DNA of 64,000 bases from Sphingomonas sp. AP4-R1 (GCF_013113735.1 NZ_CP053346.1:868001-932000), one strand, 5' to 3'; counted from the first letter of the stretch, positions 49,755-59,957 are shown. Notes: generated by a model from the letters alone, not told the origin. Numbers and translations: made by a program.

Positions 49755-52700
49755 CATGGCACGAGTTGCTCCAGCTGCCAGAGACCGCGCTCTGGGCATG
49801 GCGAAAGGTGCGCCGTGCATACCAAGCGGCTGACAGCCTGTATGATCCAGCCGAAGTCGCGGCCTTCGAGCTGAACCTCGAGGCTGAACTCGACGCCATC
49901 TGCGCCGCCTTCGCCGAAGGCCGCTGGTCGAACCGGCCGCTGCGCCTCGTGCCGCAGCCCAAGAACCCGGACAAGCAGGGCGCGCCGAGGATGCGCCAGT
50001 TCTTCGAGGTGTCCGTCCGCGACCAGGTCGCCTGGGCGGCGGTCGCGACCGTCCTGGGTCCCGAACTGGACCGGAAGATGCCCCCTTGGAGCTACGGGAA
50101 CCGATTATACCGCGCCGCGTGGTATGATGAGGGACAGGAGACGGGAAAGGCCTCTCGGCTGAACATCGGGCCCTACAGGCATGCGGCTGGGCATCTATAC
50201 CGCCGGTTCAAGCACAGCTGGCCACTGTACCGGCGCCACATCTCGCTGACGGCGCGGCGGATGGTCAACGAACGGCTCGACCCTGAGCTGCTCGACGAGA
50301 GCGATCTACGCGCCCTCGGCCAATCGGACGGCCTGCGATACCTGGATGCGCAGTTCTGGATCCGGAAGGCTCCGGAGGGCGGCACCATGTTCGCTGGATC
50401 GTTCGACCTCATGAAGTTCTACCCCTCCGTGCGGGTCGAGGCCATTCGACGGGGGTTCGATGATCACGTCCAAGGCATCGGCGACGAGCCGGTTCTGGCT
50501 GAACTACTCCGCCAGATGCTCGTGTTCGAGGTGGATGCCTCAGGCGTCTCGGAAGACATGAGGGAAGCGATCAACCCGCCTGTGTCATCCGGCGAGTTCG
50601 ACGGCATCCCTACAGGCCTCTTCGTCGGCGGCTTCTTGGCGAACGTGGCAATGCTCTCGATCGACCTAGAAGCCGACAGGCTGCTGCTCGAGAACCGGGA
50701 AATCGCTCACTTCCGCTTCGTCGACGACCATGAAGTCCTGGCCTACGACTTCGAAGCCCTTCTGGATTGGATCCGAACCTATATCGGACTGCTGGAAGCA
50801 TCCGGGATCGGCGTAAAGGTCGAGCCGGATAAATACGTTCCTCCCGAACTTAAGTGGCTCATCCATCCAGAGAGGCTGGAAGACGAGAAAGAGATCGAGA
50901 GGCCCCCGAATGCCGAAGAGGCGATGACCCGCGCAAGGAAGGCGTCAATGGTCGACGGGCGGAAGCCCACGCAGCTCATGACCCGTACCCTGGCCCAAGT
51001 GTCGATGCTGGCCGCGACCGACTTCGACCTCTTGACTGATGCCGGACGCAGTCAGCGACTTGAGCAGCTGGAGTGGCTGCTGCTCGCCAACATCCCCGAG
51101 CAGGAGATTCGGGGTGACACCCGCATGGCATTTGCTGCCGCGCGGATCGCATTGCTTACGCCGGCCCTTTTCCGCCCGAACGACGATCTCCTCGCCGCAC
51201 GTCGCTCGATGCAGGGCCACCTCGACAAGAGAGACAAGGACAGACGCAGCGGCAGAGCCACCGACGAAGCGAACGAGATGGAGATCGCGAGCCTCGAGAA
51301 GCGCGTTGCGGAACTCGACGACCTCGAGAGGAAGGGTTGGCGCAACCTTCTGGATCGACACTTCGGCCTCCTCTTCGAGGCCTTCGCGGCACACCCGGAC
51401 AAGGTGCGACTGTTCCTGCGCGTCATCGACTTCTGCCGCACGACAGGCCACGACGGCCTAGGCAGGCTGACGAGGTGGATGGACGAGAATCGAAACGGGG
51501 AAACCCGTCTCCTGTGCTGCTACCTCGGTGCGACGGCCGTCCAGGCACTCTCCCGGCACATCTTGACCGCTTGCGCGGACGTCAACCGGCCCAACCTGCT
51601 ACACCGGGAGAGGAACGCTGCGATCTCCTTCCTTGAGAGCGTACTGAGCACGGACCTGGACCGTTTCGTCCCCATGGCCGCAGAGACTGCGTCCCTCCAG
51701 CACTTCCAGCATGACGCCAGGCGTGCCTATGTCGCCGCTCTGCTCCTCGGCGCCGCGGAGGTAGAGCAAGTCGCCCCTCAGCTCTCCGAGAAGATGCGTC
51801 AGCGCGTCATGGCGGCGATCGGCGGTGACACGTTCGAAGCCCTCGCCGCCGCCACCCGCGTTCCGATCGGCAGCTGGTATCACCTATTCCTGTCGACGAC
51901 ACGCGCGCATCGGGATCTGCCGCCGTCCTACTGGCCGAGAATCGAAGCCGCGCACGACCCGAACATTCCACAGGACTGGCTCAGTCTGCGGCGATACCCT
52001 GCAAGGCTGCCGGCCAAAGCGTGGGCGCGTCTCGTCCGCTATCCGGACCTGCTTCGCACAGACGATGCGGGCTGGCTGATCGAGGCCGCTCGCGCGAACC
52101 CGGCGGAGTTTGCCGGCCTCCCGCCATCAGATCCCGTCGTTGCCTCCGTGAAGGCGAGCCTCGCCGCCGAGAAAGGCGAGATGACGTTGCTGGACTGGGC
52201 GGCCTTCGCAAGGGAGCGTGAGCCGAACGATCCGCGCCGATCGGAGTGGACCGCTCTGGAAATCGCAAGGCAGATGCTGACGGCGTTCGGCGAGTTCGGC
52301 GGACCAGACATAGATGGCCTCGACCTGATCCACCCGGAGAACGTCTTCGTCGACCCGTCCTGGAAGGACCCGCCAGCCGACGTCCTCACGAACGAGCGGC
52401 TTACCTGGGAAGGCTGGCGCTCGGTGGCGCGGGCGAAGCCGGTGCACCTCCATCCGGAAGGGCTCGAGGACTACAGATACCGGGAGAATTTGGACGACAA
52501 TGATCGCAAGTGGGCACGCCGGCTCAGACCGGTCGGCCAGTTGCTTTGGGGAACGCTGCGGCATGACTTCAGCCTGCCTTCGGCTTGGAACATCCGGGGA
52601 CAGGAGCGCAGCCTAGTGGACTTGGTCGCCTGGGATCTCGAGCGTCTGCCTATCTCGTCGTTCACGCTGAAGATTCTCCAGGCATGCCTCCTTCCCCGCT

Positions 52701-52960
52701 CGCTGGAGAGCGCCCTGCTCCTCGACTTTCCCTCATTGTTCGGGAACCTCTTCGGTGGCGCGGCCGACGACGTCGAGTTCGACCGGCCGATCAAGAGCCT
52801 CCCCGTGCTGATCGATGTGATCGAGAGGGCACAGCTGGTCCTGACCCGAAGCCAGATGACCGTCCTAGAATACGAGCCCAGGCAGCTCATACCCGTTCGA
52901 TTGCAGCATGTCGGACGGTTGGGCGAGGGCGATGCGGCCGAGCCGGAGGATCTCCAATGA
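49751..52960 (+). CDS. Large reverse transcriptase, likely defence-associated (DRT-type)
   Basis: A 1069-residue reverse transcriptase. Motif A is F-D-L-M-K-F-Y-P-S-V (about residues 218-227), motif B is G-I-P-T-G-L-F-V-G-G-F-L (about 285), and motif C is F-R-F-V-D-D (about 320), so the catalytic aspartates are intact. A charged helical region (about 480-530) and a C-terminal part of over 500 residues follow; that part has no recognised domain and no nitrilase motif. Fingers and palm fill roughly the first 420 residues. The size and an adjacent nitrilase gene resemble the nitrilase-associated UG/DRT reverse transcriptases that protect against phage. No maturase, integrase or msr/msd is visible. 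The start is overlapped by the primase-like gene. Confidence 0.88.
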   Translation: MTWHELLQLPETALWAWRKVRRAYQAADSLYDPAEVAAFELNLEAELDAICAAFAEGRWSNRPLRLVPQPKNPDKQGAPRMRQFFEVSVRDQVAWAAVATVLGPELDRKMPPWSYGNRLYRAAWYDEGQETGKASRLNIGPYRHAAGHLYRRFKHSWPLYRRHISLTARRMVNERLDPELLDESDLRALGQSDGLRYLDAQFWIRKAPEGGTMFAGSFDLMKFYPSVRVEAIRRGFDDHVQGIGDEPVLAELLRQMLVFEVDASGVSEDMREAINPPVSSGEFDGIPTGLFVGGFLANVAMLSIDLEADRLLLENREIAHFRFVDDHEVLAYDFEALLDWIRTYIGLLEASGIGVKVEPDKYVPPELKWLIHPERLEDEKEIERPPNAEEAMTRARKASMVDGRKPTQLMTRTLAQVSMLAATDFDLLTDAGRSQRLEQLEWLLLANIPEQEIRGDTRMAFAAARIALLTPALFRPNDDLLAARRSMQGHLDKRDKDRRSGRATDEANEMEIASLEKRVAELDDLERKGWRNLLDRHFGLLFEAFAAHPDKVRLFLRVIDFCRTTGHDGLGRLTRWMDENRNGETRLLCCYLGATAVQALSRHILTACADVNRPNLLHRERNAAISFLESVLSTDLDRFVPMAAETASLQHFQHDARRAYVAALLLGAAEVEQVAPQLSEKMRQRVMAAIGGDTFEALAAATRVPIGSWYHLFLSTTRAHRDLPPSYWPRIEAAHDPNIPQDWLSLRRYPARLPAKAWARLVRYPDLLRTDDAGWLIEAARANPAEFAGLPPSDPVVASVKASLAAEKGEMTLLDWAAFAREREPNDPRRSEWTALEIARQMLTAFGEFGGPDIDGLDLIHPENVFVDPSWKDPPADVLTNERLTWEGWRSVARAKPVHLHPEGLEDYRYRENLDDNDRKWARRLRPVGQLLWGTLRHDFSLPSAWNIRGQERSLVDLVAWDLERLPISSFTLKILQACLLPRSLESALLLDFPSLFGNLFGGAADDVEFDRPIKSLPVLIDVIERAQLVLTRSQMTVLEYEPRQLIPVRLQHVGRLGEGDAAEPEDLQ

Positions 52961-53862
52961 CGACGCCACACGTGTCCAGCCTCGAGGAGAAGTTGAAGAT
53001 CGGGCTAATCCAGACATCACTCGATCCTGCCGCGGCGTGGGTGACGAACACGAAGATGACCGCATGCGAGGAAGAGCGGGCGATCATCGAGATCCGCTCC
53101 TTCTTCGCGACGTTCCATCAGGAGGAACCGCCTCCACACATTATCGTGCTTCCCGAACTGGCAGTCCCTACGGGTTTCGAAGCGAAGCTGCGCACGATGG
53201 CGACGAAGATGGAATCGGTGGTGATCGCTGGCTTCGACTACCGGGATGGGAACTCCGCGGGACAAGTCCACAACGACGCGCTCCTCATCGTTCCCCGCGT
53301 TTGGCGCGGTAAGAAGATGGGAGCGAAGACGACCACGCGCCGGATCGGGAAGACCTATCCGGCACCCGAGGAGAAGAAGAAGCTCCAGGCGATATCGTGT
53401 TCCTTCAAGGAGGACCCATCGGTCTGGCTGCTCGACGGCGGCGACATCGGCAGCTTCGGCGTGATGGTCTGCTACGACTTCCTCGATCTCGAGCGGATCG
53501 CGATGTATCGCGGCAAGGTCCACCATCTCTTCATCCTCGCGCTCAACAAGGATGCCACGTCCTTCCGTCACGTCGCGGAGGCCGTCGCCAGGATGGCCTT
53601 CTGCAACGTGATCATCTGCAATTGCGGACACTACGGCGGATCGCTCGCCGTCTCACCATACCGGCTGCCTGAGCGACGGACGATCTACCAGCATTCCGGT
53701 GCCGGCCTCGCCACCGCGCAGGTGATCGAGGTGCCCGTCTCGAAGCTCGACGAACATCAGCACCTCAACTATCCGCAGAGCGACGGTGTCAATCTCTTCA
53801 AGAGCCTGCCACCGGGCTACGTGTTCGCAGCCCCGCTGTATCGGCACATCGTGGATCTCTGA
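52957..53862 (+). CDS. Stand-alone nitrilase-fold hydrolase of the RT operon
   Basis: A 301-residue carbon-nitrogen hydrolase. The Glu-Lys-Cys triad is present: V-L-P-E67-L-A-V-P, R-I-G-K132-T-Y, and V-M-V-C172-Y-D-F. The start overlaps the RT stop by 4 bases, so it is translated with the RT. In DRT type 1 the nitrilase domain is fused to the RT; here it is separate. Substrate is unknown. Length is close to free nitrilases. It may act on a nucleotide or signal made by the RT; this is inference. Confidence 0.87.
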   Translation: MTTPHVSSLEEKLKIGLIQTSLDPAAAWVTNTKMTACEEERAIIEIRSFFATFHQEEPPPHIIVLPELAVPTGFEAKLRTMATKMESVVIAGFDYRDGNSAGQVHNDALLIVPRVWRGKKMGAKTTTRRIGKTYPAPEEKKKLQAISCSFKEDPSVWLLDGGDIGSFGVMVCYDFLDLERIAMYRGKVHHLFILALNKDATSFRHVAEAVARMAFCNVIICNCGHYGGSLAVSPYRLPERRTIYQHSGAGLATAQVIEVPVSKLDEHQHLNYPQSDGVNLFKSLPPGYVFAAPLYRHIVDL

Positions 53863-53864
53863 TC

Positions 53865-54830
53865 GTGGCAGGCCTCTTGGATCGGATTCGTCACCGCCTC
53901 GCGGGTTCGCCGGCCGACCGCGCGGGAGGAAGGTCGTCAGGCTCCGACGAGCCCAGTGGCGAGGATCTCGCACTCAGGCTGTCATCGATGCCTGGCTATC
54001 GTGTCCTGCGGGAGGTTGATGCGAATGCTGGCGTCAAGCGGCTGCGGGCCACCGTCGCCGGCGAGCGCATCGCGGCGGTCGTCGACACGGAAACTACGGG
54101 TCTCGATCCGACCAACGACCGGATCATCGAGATCGCCGTCCAACGCATGATTTTCGATGGGGGGAAGCGCATCGTCGAGATCGAGCGCGCGAGGTCGTGG
54201 TTGGAGGACCCGCAACGCCCTCTCAGCGCCGATATCTCGCGGCTGACCGGACTCGTCGATCGCGACCTGTGCGGGCAGCGGTTCGACGACGAGGCGATCC
54301 TCGAAATGGTCGGCGCTTCTGACATCGTCATCGCCCACAACGCCGCGTTCGATCGCCCTTTCCTAGACCGGCGATTCCCGAGCCTCTCGGACTTTCCTTG
54401 GGCATGCAGCCTATCTCAGCTGGATTGGCGCGACCTCGGCTATGACGGTCGGGCACTGGGCCACCTCGTGCTGCAGAGCGGATGGTTCTTCGATGGCCAC
54501 CGCGCCGGAAACGACACAAGCGCGCTGATCACACTACTGGGGACAATGGCACCAGATGGCCGCTCCGTCCTCGCCCACCTTCTGGACAGGTGCGAACGCG
54601 ACAGCCATCGTATCGACGCCATCGGCGCCCCCTTTGAGGCCAAGGACGGATTGAAGTCACGGGGTTACAAATGGGACGCCGTCCGTCGCCACTGGTGGCG
54701 CGAGGTAGAGGCTTCCGAGCTCTCTCATGAAGAGGATTGGCTCGAAACGGAGGTGTATCGTGGCCGAGGCCGCCCGCGGTCCATCCCAATCACGCCGAGG
54801 ACGCGCTTCAAGCGCGAAAGCCAGGCGTGA
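53865..54830 (+). CDS. DEDDh 3'-5' exonuclease
   Basis: A 321-residue DnaQ-like exonuclease. All DEDDh residues appear: D74-T-E76-T-T-G, D163 in H-N-A-A-F-D-R, and H212/D217 in G-H-R-A-G-N-D-T. An N-terminal extension of about 60 residues and a C-terminal domain of about 80 residues (G-Y-K-W-D-A) surround the nuclease. The latter resembles the part seen in other phage- or plasmid-type exonucleases. The GTG start lies 2 bases after the nitrilase stop, completing the four-gene operon. It could degrade DNA ends or edit RT products. Confidence 0.87.
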   Translation: MAGLLDRIRHRLAGSPADRAGGRSSGSDEPSGEDLALRLSSMPGYRVLREVDANAGVKRLRATVAGERIAAVVDTETTGLDPTNDRIIEIAVQRMIFDGGKRIVEIERARSWLEDPQRPLSADISRLTGLVDRDLCGQRFDDEAILEMVGASDIVIAHNAAFDRPFLDRRFPSLSDFPWACSLSQLDWRDLGYDGRALGHLVLQSGWFFDGHRAGNDTSALITLLGTMAPDGRSVLAHLLDRCERDSHRIDAIGAPFEAKDGLKSRGYKWDAVRRHWWREVEASELSHEEDWLETEVYRGRGRPRSIPITPRTRFKRESQA

Positions 54831-55142
54831 TAGCCGCGCTCAGACTTAAGACCAAGTGCAAGGCTTGCGGATCCGTCCAAGAGTTACCCGGATGATCTAT
54901 ATCGGGCGCTGCCGACGGTGGCAGCTTTCGTCGAGACCGGACGATCATTAGCGCGCACCTGAGCGACTGACCTTGGTCGAGAGCGGCCGCAGAGCGGGCC
55001 TGTAACCCGCCGATTGCCTGTCTTTGCACGCTACAGTGCGATGACCACTCGACACTTGTTGAAATGCCTAGGTTTCTGCCTCCTCTATCTGCCCCACGCA
55101 GGGCCGCGCGACGTGCGTGGCCGGTAATCGGACGGGGCAAGG
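54831..55142. other. Spacer between RT operon and trbB
   Basis: This 312-base gap ends the cargo. It is less coding-like than its surroundings; I see no gene, strong terminator or direct repeat that would mark an insertion edge. It must provide or pass through the trb promoter. Confidence 0.5.
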
Positions 55143-56126
55143 GTGACAAACCTGCACGCCAAACGAGAAGCGCTCCGACGCGGCGCGCGCATGCTCAGCA
55201 CCGCGCTCGGACCGTCAATCGCGCAGTTTCTGGAAGACCCGGCCGTGGTCGAAGTCATGCTCAACCCGGACGGCCGACTCTGGGTCGATCGCCTCGCGGA
55301 AGGACTGGTCGAGACTGAGGCGACGCTCTCGCCCGAAGACGGGGAGAGGATCATCAGGCTAGTCGCGCACCATGTCGGCGCCGAGGTTCACGCCGGCGCG
55401 CCGCGCGTTTCCGCCGAACTGCCGGAAACCGGCGAGCGCTTTGAGGGCCTTCTGCCGCCCGTCGTCACCGCGCCAACCTTCGCCATCCGCAAGCCCGCCG
55501 TCGCGCTGTTCACGCTCGACGACTATGTCTGGACCGGCGTGATGCCAGCGGCGCACGCGGACGCGCTGCGCGTCGCCGTCGCCGAACGCCGCAATATCCT
55601 CGTTGCTGGCGGCACCTCCACCGGCAAGACGACGCTCACCAACGCCCTGCTGGCCGAAGTCGCCAAGACCAGCGACCGTGTCGTGCTGATCGAGGACACG
55701 CGCGAGTTGCAATGCGCCGCCCCGAACCTGGTCGCCATGCGAACCAAGGACGGCGTCGCGACGCTTTCCGACCTCGTCCGCTCGTCCCTTCGGCTCCGTC
55801 CCGACCGGATTCCGATCGGCGAGGTTCGCGGCGCGGAGGCGCTAGACCTCCTCAAGGCCTGGGGCACCGGACATCCCGGCGGGATCGGCACGATCCATGC
55901 CGGAAGCGCGATGGGCGCGCTCCGCCGCATGGAGCAGCTCATACAAGAAGCGGTCATCACCGTCCCGCGCGCGCTCATCGCGGAGACGATCGACATCGTC
56001 GCCGTCCTGTCCGGCCGGGGCGCAGCCCGGCGGCTTGCCGAACTGGCGCGCGTCGAAGGGCTGACAGGCGATGGCGACTACCGAGTGTCCCTCATCTTCT
56101 CGCCCGTCACAGGAGATCCGTCATGA
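55143..56126 (+). CDS. trbB: TrbB conjugation ATPase
   Basis: A 327-residue VirB11-family ATPase that powers pilus assembly and transfer. Walker A is G-G-T-S-T-G-K-T-T (about residue 155), followed by the Asp box [15 protein letters not shown] and [11 protein letters not shown]. The GTG at 55143 gives the usual start. It is the first trb gene and overlaps trbC by 4 bases. Confidence 0.94.
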   Translation: MTNLHAKREALRRGARMLSTALGPSIAQFLEDPAVVEVMLNPDGRLWVDRLAEGLVETEATLSPEDGERIIRLVAHHVGAEVHAGAPRVSAELPETGERFEGLLPPVVTAPTFAIRKPAVALFTLDDYVWTGVMPAAHADALRVAVAERRNILVAGGTSTGKTTLTNALLAEVAKTSDRVVLIEDTRELQCAAPNLVAMRTKDGVATLSDLVRSSLRLRPDRIPIGEVRGAEALDLLKAWGTGHPGGIGTIHAGSAMGALRRMEQLIQEAVITVPRALIAETIDIVAVLSGRGAARRLAELARVEGLTGDGDYRVSLIFSPVTGDPS

Positions 56127-56452
56127 CCATCCGCGTGTCCAGCGCCCGTCGCCTCACGACAGTCGTTTCCTTCATCGCCTTCTCGGTCGCATTCGCCCCA
56201 GCCGCTCACGCCTCGGGATCGTCGATGCCTTGGGAGGCGCCGCTCCAATCGATTCTAGAATCGATCGAGGGGCCGGTGGCGAAAATCCTGTCGGTCATTG
56301 TCATCATTGTGACCGGCCTGACCCTCGCGTTCGGAGACAGCTCCGGCGGATTTCGCCGACTCATCCAGATCGTGTTCGGTCTCTCGATCGCCTTCGCCGC
56401 ATCCAGCTTCTTCCTGTCATTCTTCTCGTTCGGCGGCGGGGCGCTGGTTTGA
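56123..56452 (+). CDS. trbC: TrbC prepilin
   Basis: A 109-residue TrbC/VirB2-like pilin precursor. It has a long N-terminal signal peptide ending near A-H-A-S and two hydrophobic helices (about residues 54-71 and 81-103). TraF at 42,409 is the likely processing peptidase. The start overlaps trbB by 4 bases. Confidence 0.9.
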   Translation: MTIRVSSARRLTTVVSFIAFSVAFAPAAHASGSSMPWEAPLQSILESIEGPVAKILSVIVIIVTGLTLAFGDSSGGFRRLIQIVFGLSIAFAASSFFLSFFSFGGGALV

Positions 56453-56733
56453 TGGCGCTGGGCGCCGATCCTGCGGGCGACGTCCCCGGCTTCTCGGTCC
56501 CGGTTCACCGCGCCCTGACCGAGCATATCCTACTTGGGGGTGCCCCGCGCTCGATCGCGATCCTCAACGGGACGCTTGCCGGCGCGGTCGGTCTCGGCCT
56601 GCGCCTCTGGGTCGCGGGAATCGCCATCGGCCTGATCGGGCATGTGGCCGCAGTCTGGGCAGCGAAGCGCGACCCGCAATTTGTCGACGTGGTGAGGCGC
56701 CACCTCCGCTTTCCAACGCACCTATCGGTTTGA
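56452..56733 (+). CDS. trbD: TrbD inner-membrane protein
   Basis: A 93-residue VirB3-like protein. It has the motif G-F-S-V-P-V-H-R-A-L-T-E near the start, L-L-G-G-A-P-R, one or two hydrophobic helices and a basic end (F-V-D-V-V-R-R-H-L). The ATG shares its first base with the trbC stop. Confidence 0.9.
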   Translation: MALGADPAGDVPGFSVPVHRALTEHILLGGAPRSIAILNGTLAGAVGLGLRLWVAGIAIGLIGHVAAVWAAKRDPQFVDVVRRHLRFPTHLSV

Positions 56734-56744
56734 GGGTGCGCGAC

Positions 56745-59183
56745 ATGATGAGCCTCGCCGAATACCGCAACCGCAATTCCCGGCTCGCCGATTTCCTCCC
56801 TTGGGTCGGACTTGCCAGCGAGGGGGTGGTCCTCAACAAGGACGGATCGTTCCAGCGCACCGCGCGCTTTCGCGGGCCAGACCTCGATAGCGCCGTTCCG
56901 GCAGAACTGGTCGCAGTCGCCGCACGCCTCAACAATGCCTTCCGACGTCTCGGCTCAGGCTGGTCGATTTTCGTCGAAGCACAGCGCCACGAGGCTGCAA
57001 CCTACCCGTCGAGCGAATTTCCGGACAACGCATCCGCGCTGGTGGACGCCGAGCGGAAAGCGGACTTCGAGGAGGAAGGCAGCCATTTCGAGTCGAGCTA
57101 CTACCTCACGTTCCTCTACCTGCCTCCGGGCGAGGACGCCGCCCGCGCCGAAAGCTGGCTCTACGAAGGACGGGACCAAGGCGGTGTCGACGCGTTCGAA
57201 ATCCTTCGCGGATTTGTCGACCGCACCGACCGAATCCTCCAGCTTATCGACGCTTTCATGCCCGAGAGCGCGTGGCTCGGCGATGCCGAGACTCTGACCT
57301 ACCTGCACTCGACGGTCTCGACCAAGCGGCATCGCGTCCGCGTGCCCGAAACGCCGATGTATCTCGACGCGCTTCTCGCAGACCAACCGCTTACAGGTGG
57401 CCTCGAGCCACGGCTGGGCACGGCGCACCTGCGCGTATTGTCGATAGTCGGCTTCCCGACGGCGACGACGCCGGGGATACTCGACGAACTCAACCGGCTC
57501 GCCTTCCCTTATCGTTGGTCGACCCGCGCGATCCTGCTCGACAAGACCGATGCCACGAGGCTCCTGACCAAAATCCGGCGCCAGTGGTTCGCCAAGCGCA
57601 AGTCGATCGCCGCGATCCTCAAGGAGGTGATGACGAACGAGGCCTCGGTGCTGGTCGACAGCGACGCGGCCAACAAGGCTGCGGACGCCGACCTCGCTCT
57701 GCAGGAGCTAGGCGCGGACTATGCCGGCCAAGCCTATGTCACGGCGACCATCACCGTCTGGGACAACGATCCTCGCATCGCGGCCGAAAAGCTCCGCCTC
57801 GCAGAAAAGGTGATCCAGGGCCGCGACTTCACCGCGATGCCCGAGACGATCAACGCGGTCGACGCTTGGCTCGGTAGCCTCCCCGGCCACGTCTACGCCA
57901 ACGTCCGGCAACCCCCGATCTCGACATTGAACCTCGCACACATAATCCCGCTGTCGGCGGTGTGGGCGGGGCCGGAACGGGACGAGCATTTTGGCGCCCC
58001 CCCCTTGCTCTACGGCAAGACCGATGGCTCCACCCCGTTCCGGCTGTCCATCCATGTCGGCGACGTAGGCCACACGCTGATCGTCGGCCCGACGGGCGCC
58101 GGCAAGTCGGTGCTCTTAGCGCTCATGGCGCTTCAGTTTCGCCGATACGCTGGCGCTCAGGTCTTCGCCTTCGACTTCGGCGGCTCGATCCGCGCCGCAG
58201 CGCTCGCCATGGGCGGCGACTGGCATGACCTTGGAGGCGGCCTCACTGACGGCTCCGATCAAAGCGTCTCGCTGCAACCGCTCGCGCGGATCGACGACGC
58301 TGCCGAACGGTCCTGGGCGGCCGACTGGATTGCGGCGATCCTCGCACGCGAGACCATCACGCTTTCGCCCGAGACGAAGGAGCATATCTGGTCGGCGCTG
58401 ACGTCGCTGGCCTCTGCTCCGGCGTCGGAGCGGACGATGACCGGGCTCTCGGTCCTTCTGCAATCGAACGACCTCAAACAGGCGCTGCGCCCCTATTGTG
58501 TCGGCGGTCCCTATGGCCGCCTCCTCGACGCCGAGACCGAATATCTCGGCGAGGCGACCGTGCAGGCGTTCGAAACCGAGGGGCTTATCGGCACCGCAGC
58601 CGCACCGGCCGTGCTTGCCTACCTGTTCCACCGCATCGGCGACCGGCTCGACGGAAGCCCAACCCTCATTATCATCGACGAGGGCTGGCTCGCCCTCGAC
58701 GACGAGGGGTTTGCCGGTCAACTCCGGGAATGGCTCAAGACGCTCCGCAAAAAGAACGCGAGCGTGCTCTTCGCCACACAGTCACTGTCCGACATCGACG
58801 GCTCCGCGATTGCGCCGGCCATCATCGAGAGCTGCCAAACCCGTATCCTGCTCCCCAACGAACGCGCGATTGAGCCTCAGATCACCGCCATCTACCGGCG
58901 GTTCGGCCTGAACGACCGCCAGATCGAGATCCTCGCGCGGGCGATGCCCAAGCGCGACTATTACTGCCAATCCCGGAAAGGAAACCGGCTCTTCGAGCTC
59001 GGTCTCTCTAAAGTCGCGCTCGCGCTCTGCGGTGCCTCCTCGCGCGCGGATCAGTCCGCGATCGCCACGATCCTAGCCGAACACGACCGCGCGGACTTCC
59101 TCGCGGCCTGGCTTCAGCATCACGACCTCGGTTGGGCGGCCGATCTCATCCCCATCCTAGAAAATAAGGAGACGACACCATGA
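56745..59183 (+). CDS. trbE: TrbE conjugation ATPase (VirB4-like)
   Basis: An 812-residue VirB4-family ATPase. The start M-M-S-L-A-E-Y-R-N-R is typical, with GAGGG eight bases upstream of the ATG at 56745. Walker A is G-P-T-G-A-G-K-S near residue 450, and Walker B is I-I-I-D-E-G-W near 645. It energises pilus biogenesis. It overlaps trbJ by 4 bases. Confidence 0.94.
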   Translation: MMSLAEYRNRNSRLADFLPWVGLASEGVVLNKDGSFQRTARFRGPDLDSAVPAELVAVAARLNNAFRRLGSGWSIFVEAQRHEAATYPSSEFPDNASALVDAERKADFEEEGSHFESSYYLTFLYLPPGEDAARAESWLYEGRDQGGVDAFEILRGFVDRTDRILQLIDAFMPESAWLGDAETLTYLHSTVSTKRHRVRVPETPMYLDALLADQPLTGGLEPRLGTAHLRVLSIVGFPTATTPGILDELNRLAFPYRWSTRAILLDKTDATRLLTKIRRQWFAKRKSIAAILKEVMTNEASVLVDSDAANKAADADLALQELGADYAGQAYVTATITVWDNDPRIAAEKLRLAEKVIQGRDFTAMPETINAVDAWLGSLPGHVYANVRQPPISTLNLAHIIPLSAVWAGPERDEHFGAPPLLYGKTDGSTPFRLSIHVGDVGHTLIVGPTGAGKSVLLALMALQFRRYAGAQVFAFDFGGSIRAAALAMGGDWHDLGGGLTDGSDQSVSLQPLARIDDAAERSWAADWIAAILARETITLSPETKEHIWSALTSLASAPASERTMTGLSVLLQSNDLKQALRPYCVGGPYGRLLDAETEYLGEATVQAFETEGLIGTAAAPAVLAYLFHRIGDRLDGSPTLIIIDEGWLALDDEGFAGQLREWLKTLRKKNASVLFATQSLSDIDGSAIAPAIIESCQTRILLPNERAIEPQITAIYRRFGLNDRQIEILARAMPKRDYYCQSRKGNRLFELGLSKVALALCGASSRADQSAIATILAEHDRADFLAAWLQHHDLGWAADLIPILENKETTP

Positions 59184-59950
59184 AACCTCGACCCGGTCGC
59201 AGCATCCGCATCTCGATGCTCCTCCTGAGCGGTGCGATGACCGCCGGACTGATGCCGGCGCAGCCCGCCCATGCGCAGTTCGGTGGGATCGTGTTCGACC
59301 CGCGCAACTATGCGCAGAACATCCTTACCGCCGCTCGCACGCTCCAGCAGATCAACAACCAGATCACCTCGTTACAGAACGAAGCGGCAATGCTCATCAA
59401 TCAGGGCCGCAATCTTGCGAGCCTGCCATACTCCTCGCTCCAGCAGCTTCAGCAATCGGTCCAGCAGACCCAACAGCTGCTCGGCCAGGCGCAGCGGATC
59501 GCCTACAACGTCGAGAACATCGATCAGGCATTCCGCACGACCTATGGGAACGCCTCGCTCTCCGCCACGGATCAGCAACTCGTCGCCGGCGCGCGCGAAC
59601 GCTGGCAAAACACAGTCGGCGGCCTGCAGGACGCCATGCGGGTACAAGCCGGCGTCGTTGGAAACATCGACACCAACCGGACCGAGATGAGCGCGCTCAT
59701 CGGCCGCAGCCAAGGCGCGACGGGCGCGCTTCAGGCGACGCAAGCCGGGAACCAGCTCCTCGCCTTGCAGGCCCAGCAGCTCGCCGACCTGACCGCCGTC
59801 GTGTCCGCAAACGGACGCGCGCAGGCGCTTTCCGAAGCAGAGAGATCCGCGGCCGTCGAGCAAGGGCGCGAACAGCGCCGGCGTTTCCTCACGCCGGGCA
59901 CTGGCTACCAGCCCGGCAACGCGCGCATGTTCCAGAACAACGGCAACTGA
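59180..59950 (+). CDS. trbJ: TrbJ mating-pair protein (VirB5-like)
   Basis: A 256-residue exported protein with a signal peptide ending near A-H-A-Q (residue about 33). The mature part is Gln-rich and helical (L-Q-Q-L-Q-Q-S-V-Q-Q-T-Q-Q-L), typical of TrbJ. It is thought to sit at the pilus tip or periplasm. It is separated by 7 bases from the next gene. Confidence 0.9.
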   Translation: MKPRPGRSIRISMLLLSGAMTAGLMPAQPAHAQFGGIVFDPRNYAQNILTAARTLQQINNQITSLQNEAAMLINQGRNLASLPYSSLQQLQQSVQQTQQLLGQAQRIAYNVENIDQAFRTTYGNASLSATDQQLVAGARERWQNTVGGLQDAMRVQAGVVGNIDTNRTEMSALIGRSQGATGALQATQAGNQLLALQAQQLADLTAVVSANGRAQALSEAERSAAVEQGREQRRRFLTPGTGYQPGNARMFQNNGN

Positions 59951-59957
59951 CCCGCCG

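Noticed and set aside
54831..55142. A tRNA or attachment site at the right edge of the RT cargo
   Set aside because: No cloverleaf-compatible arms and no direct repeat shared with 48,516-48,665 could be seen.
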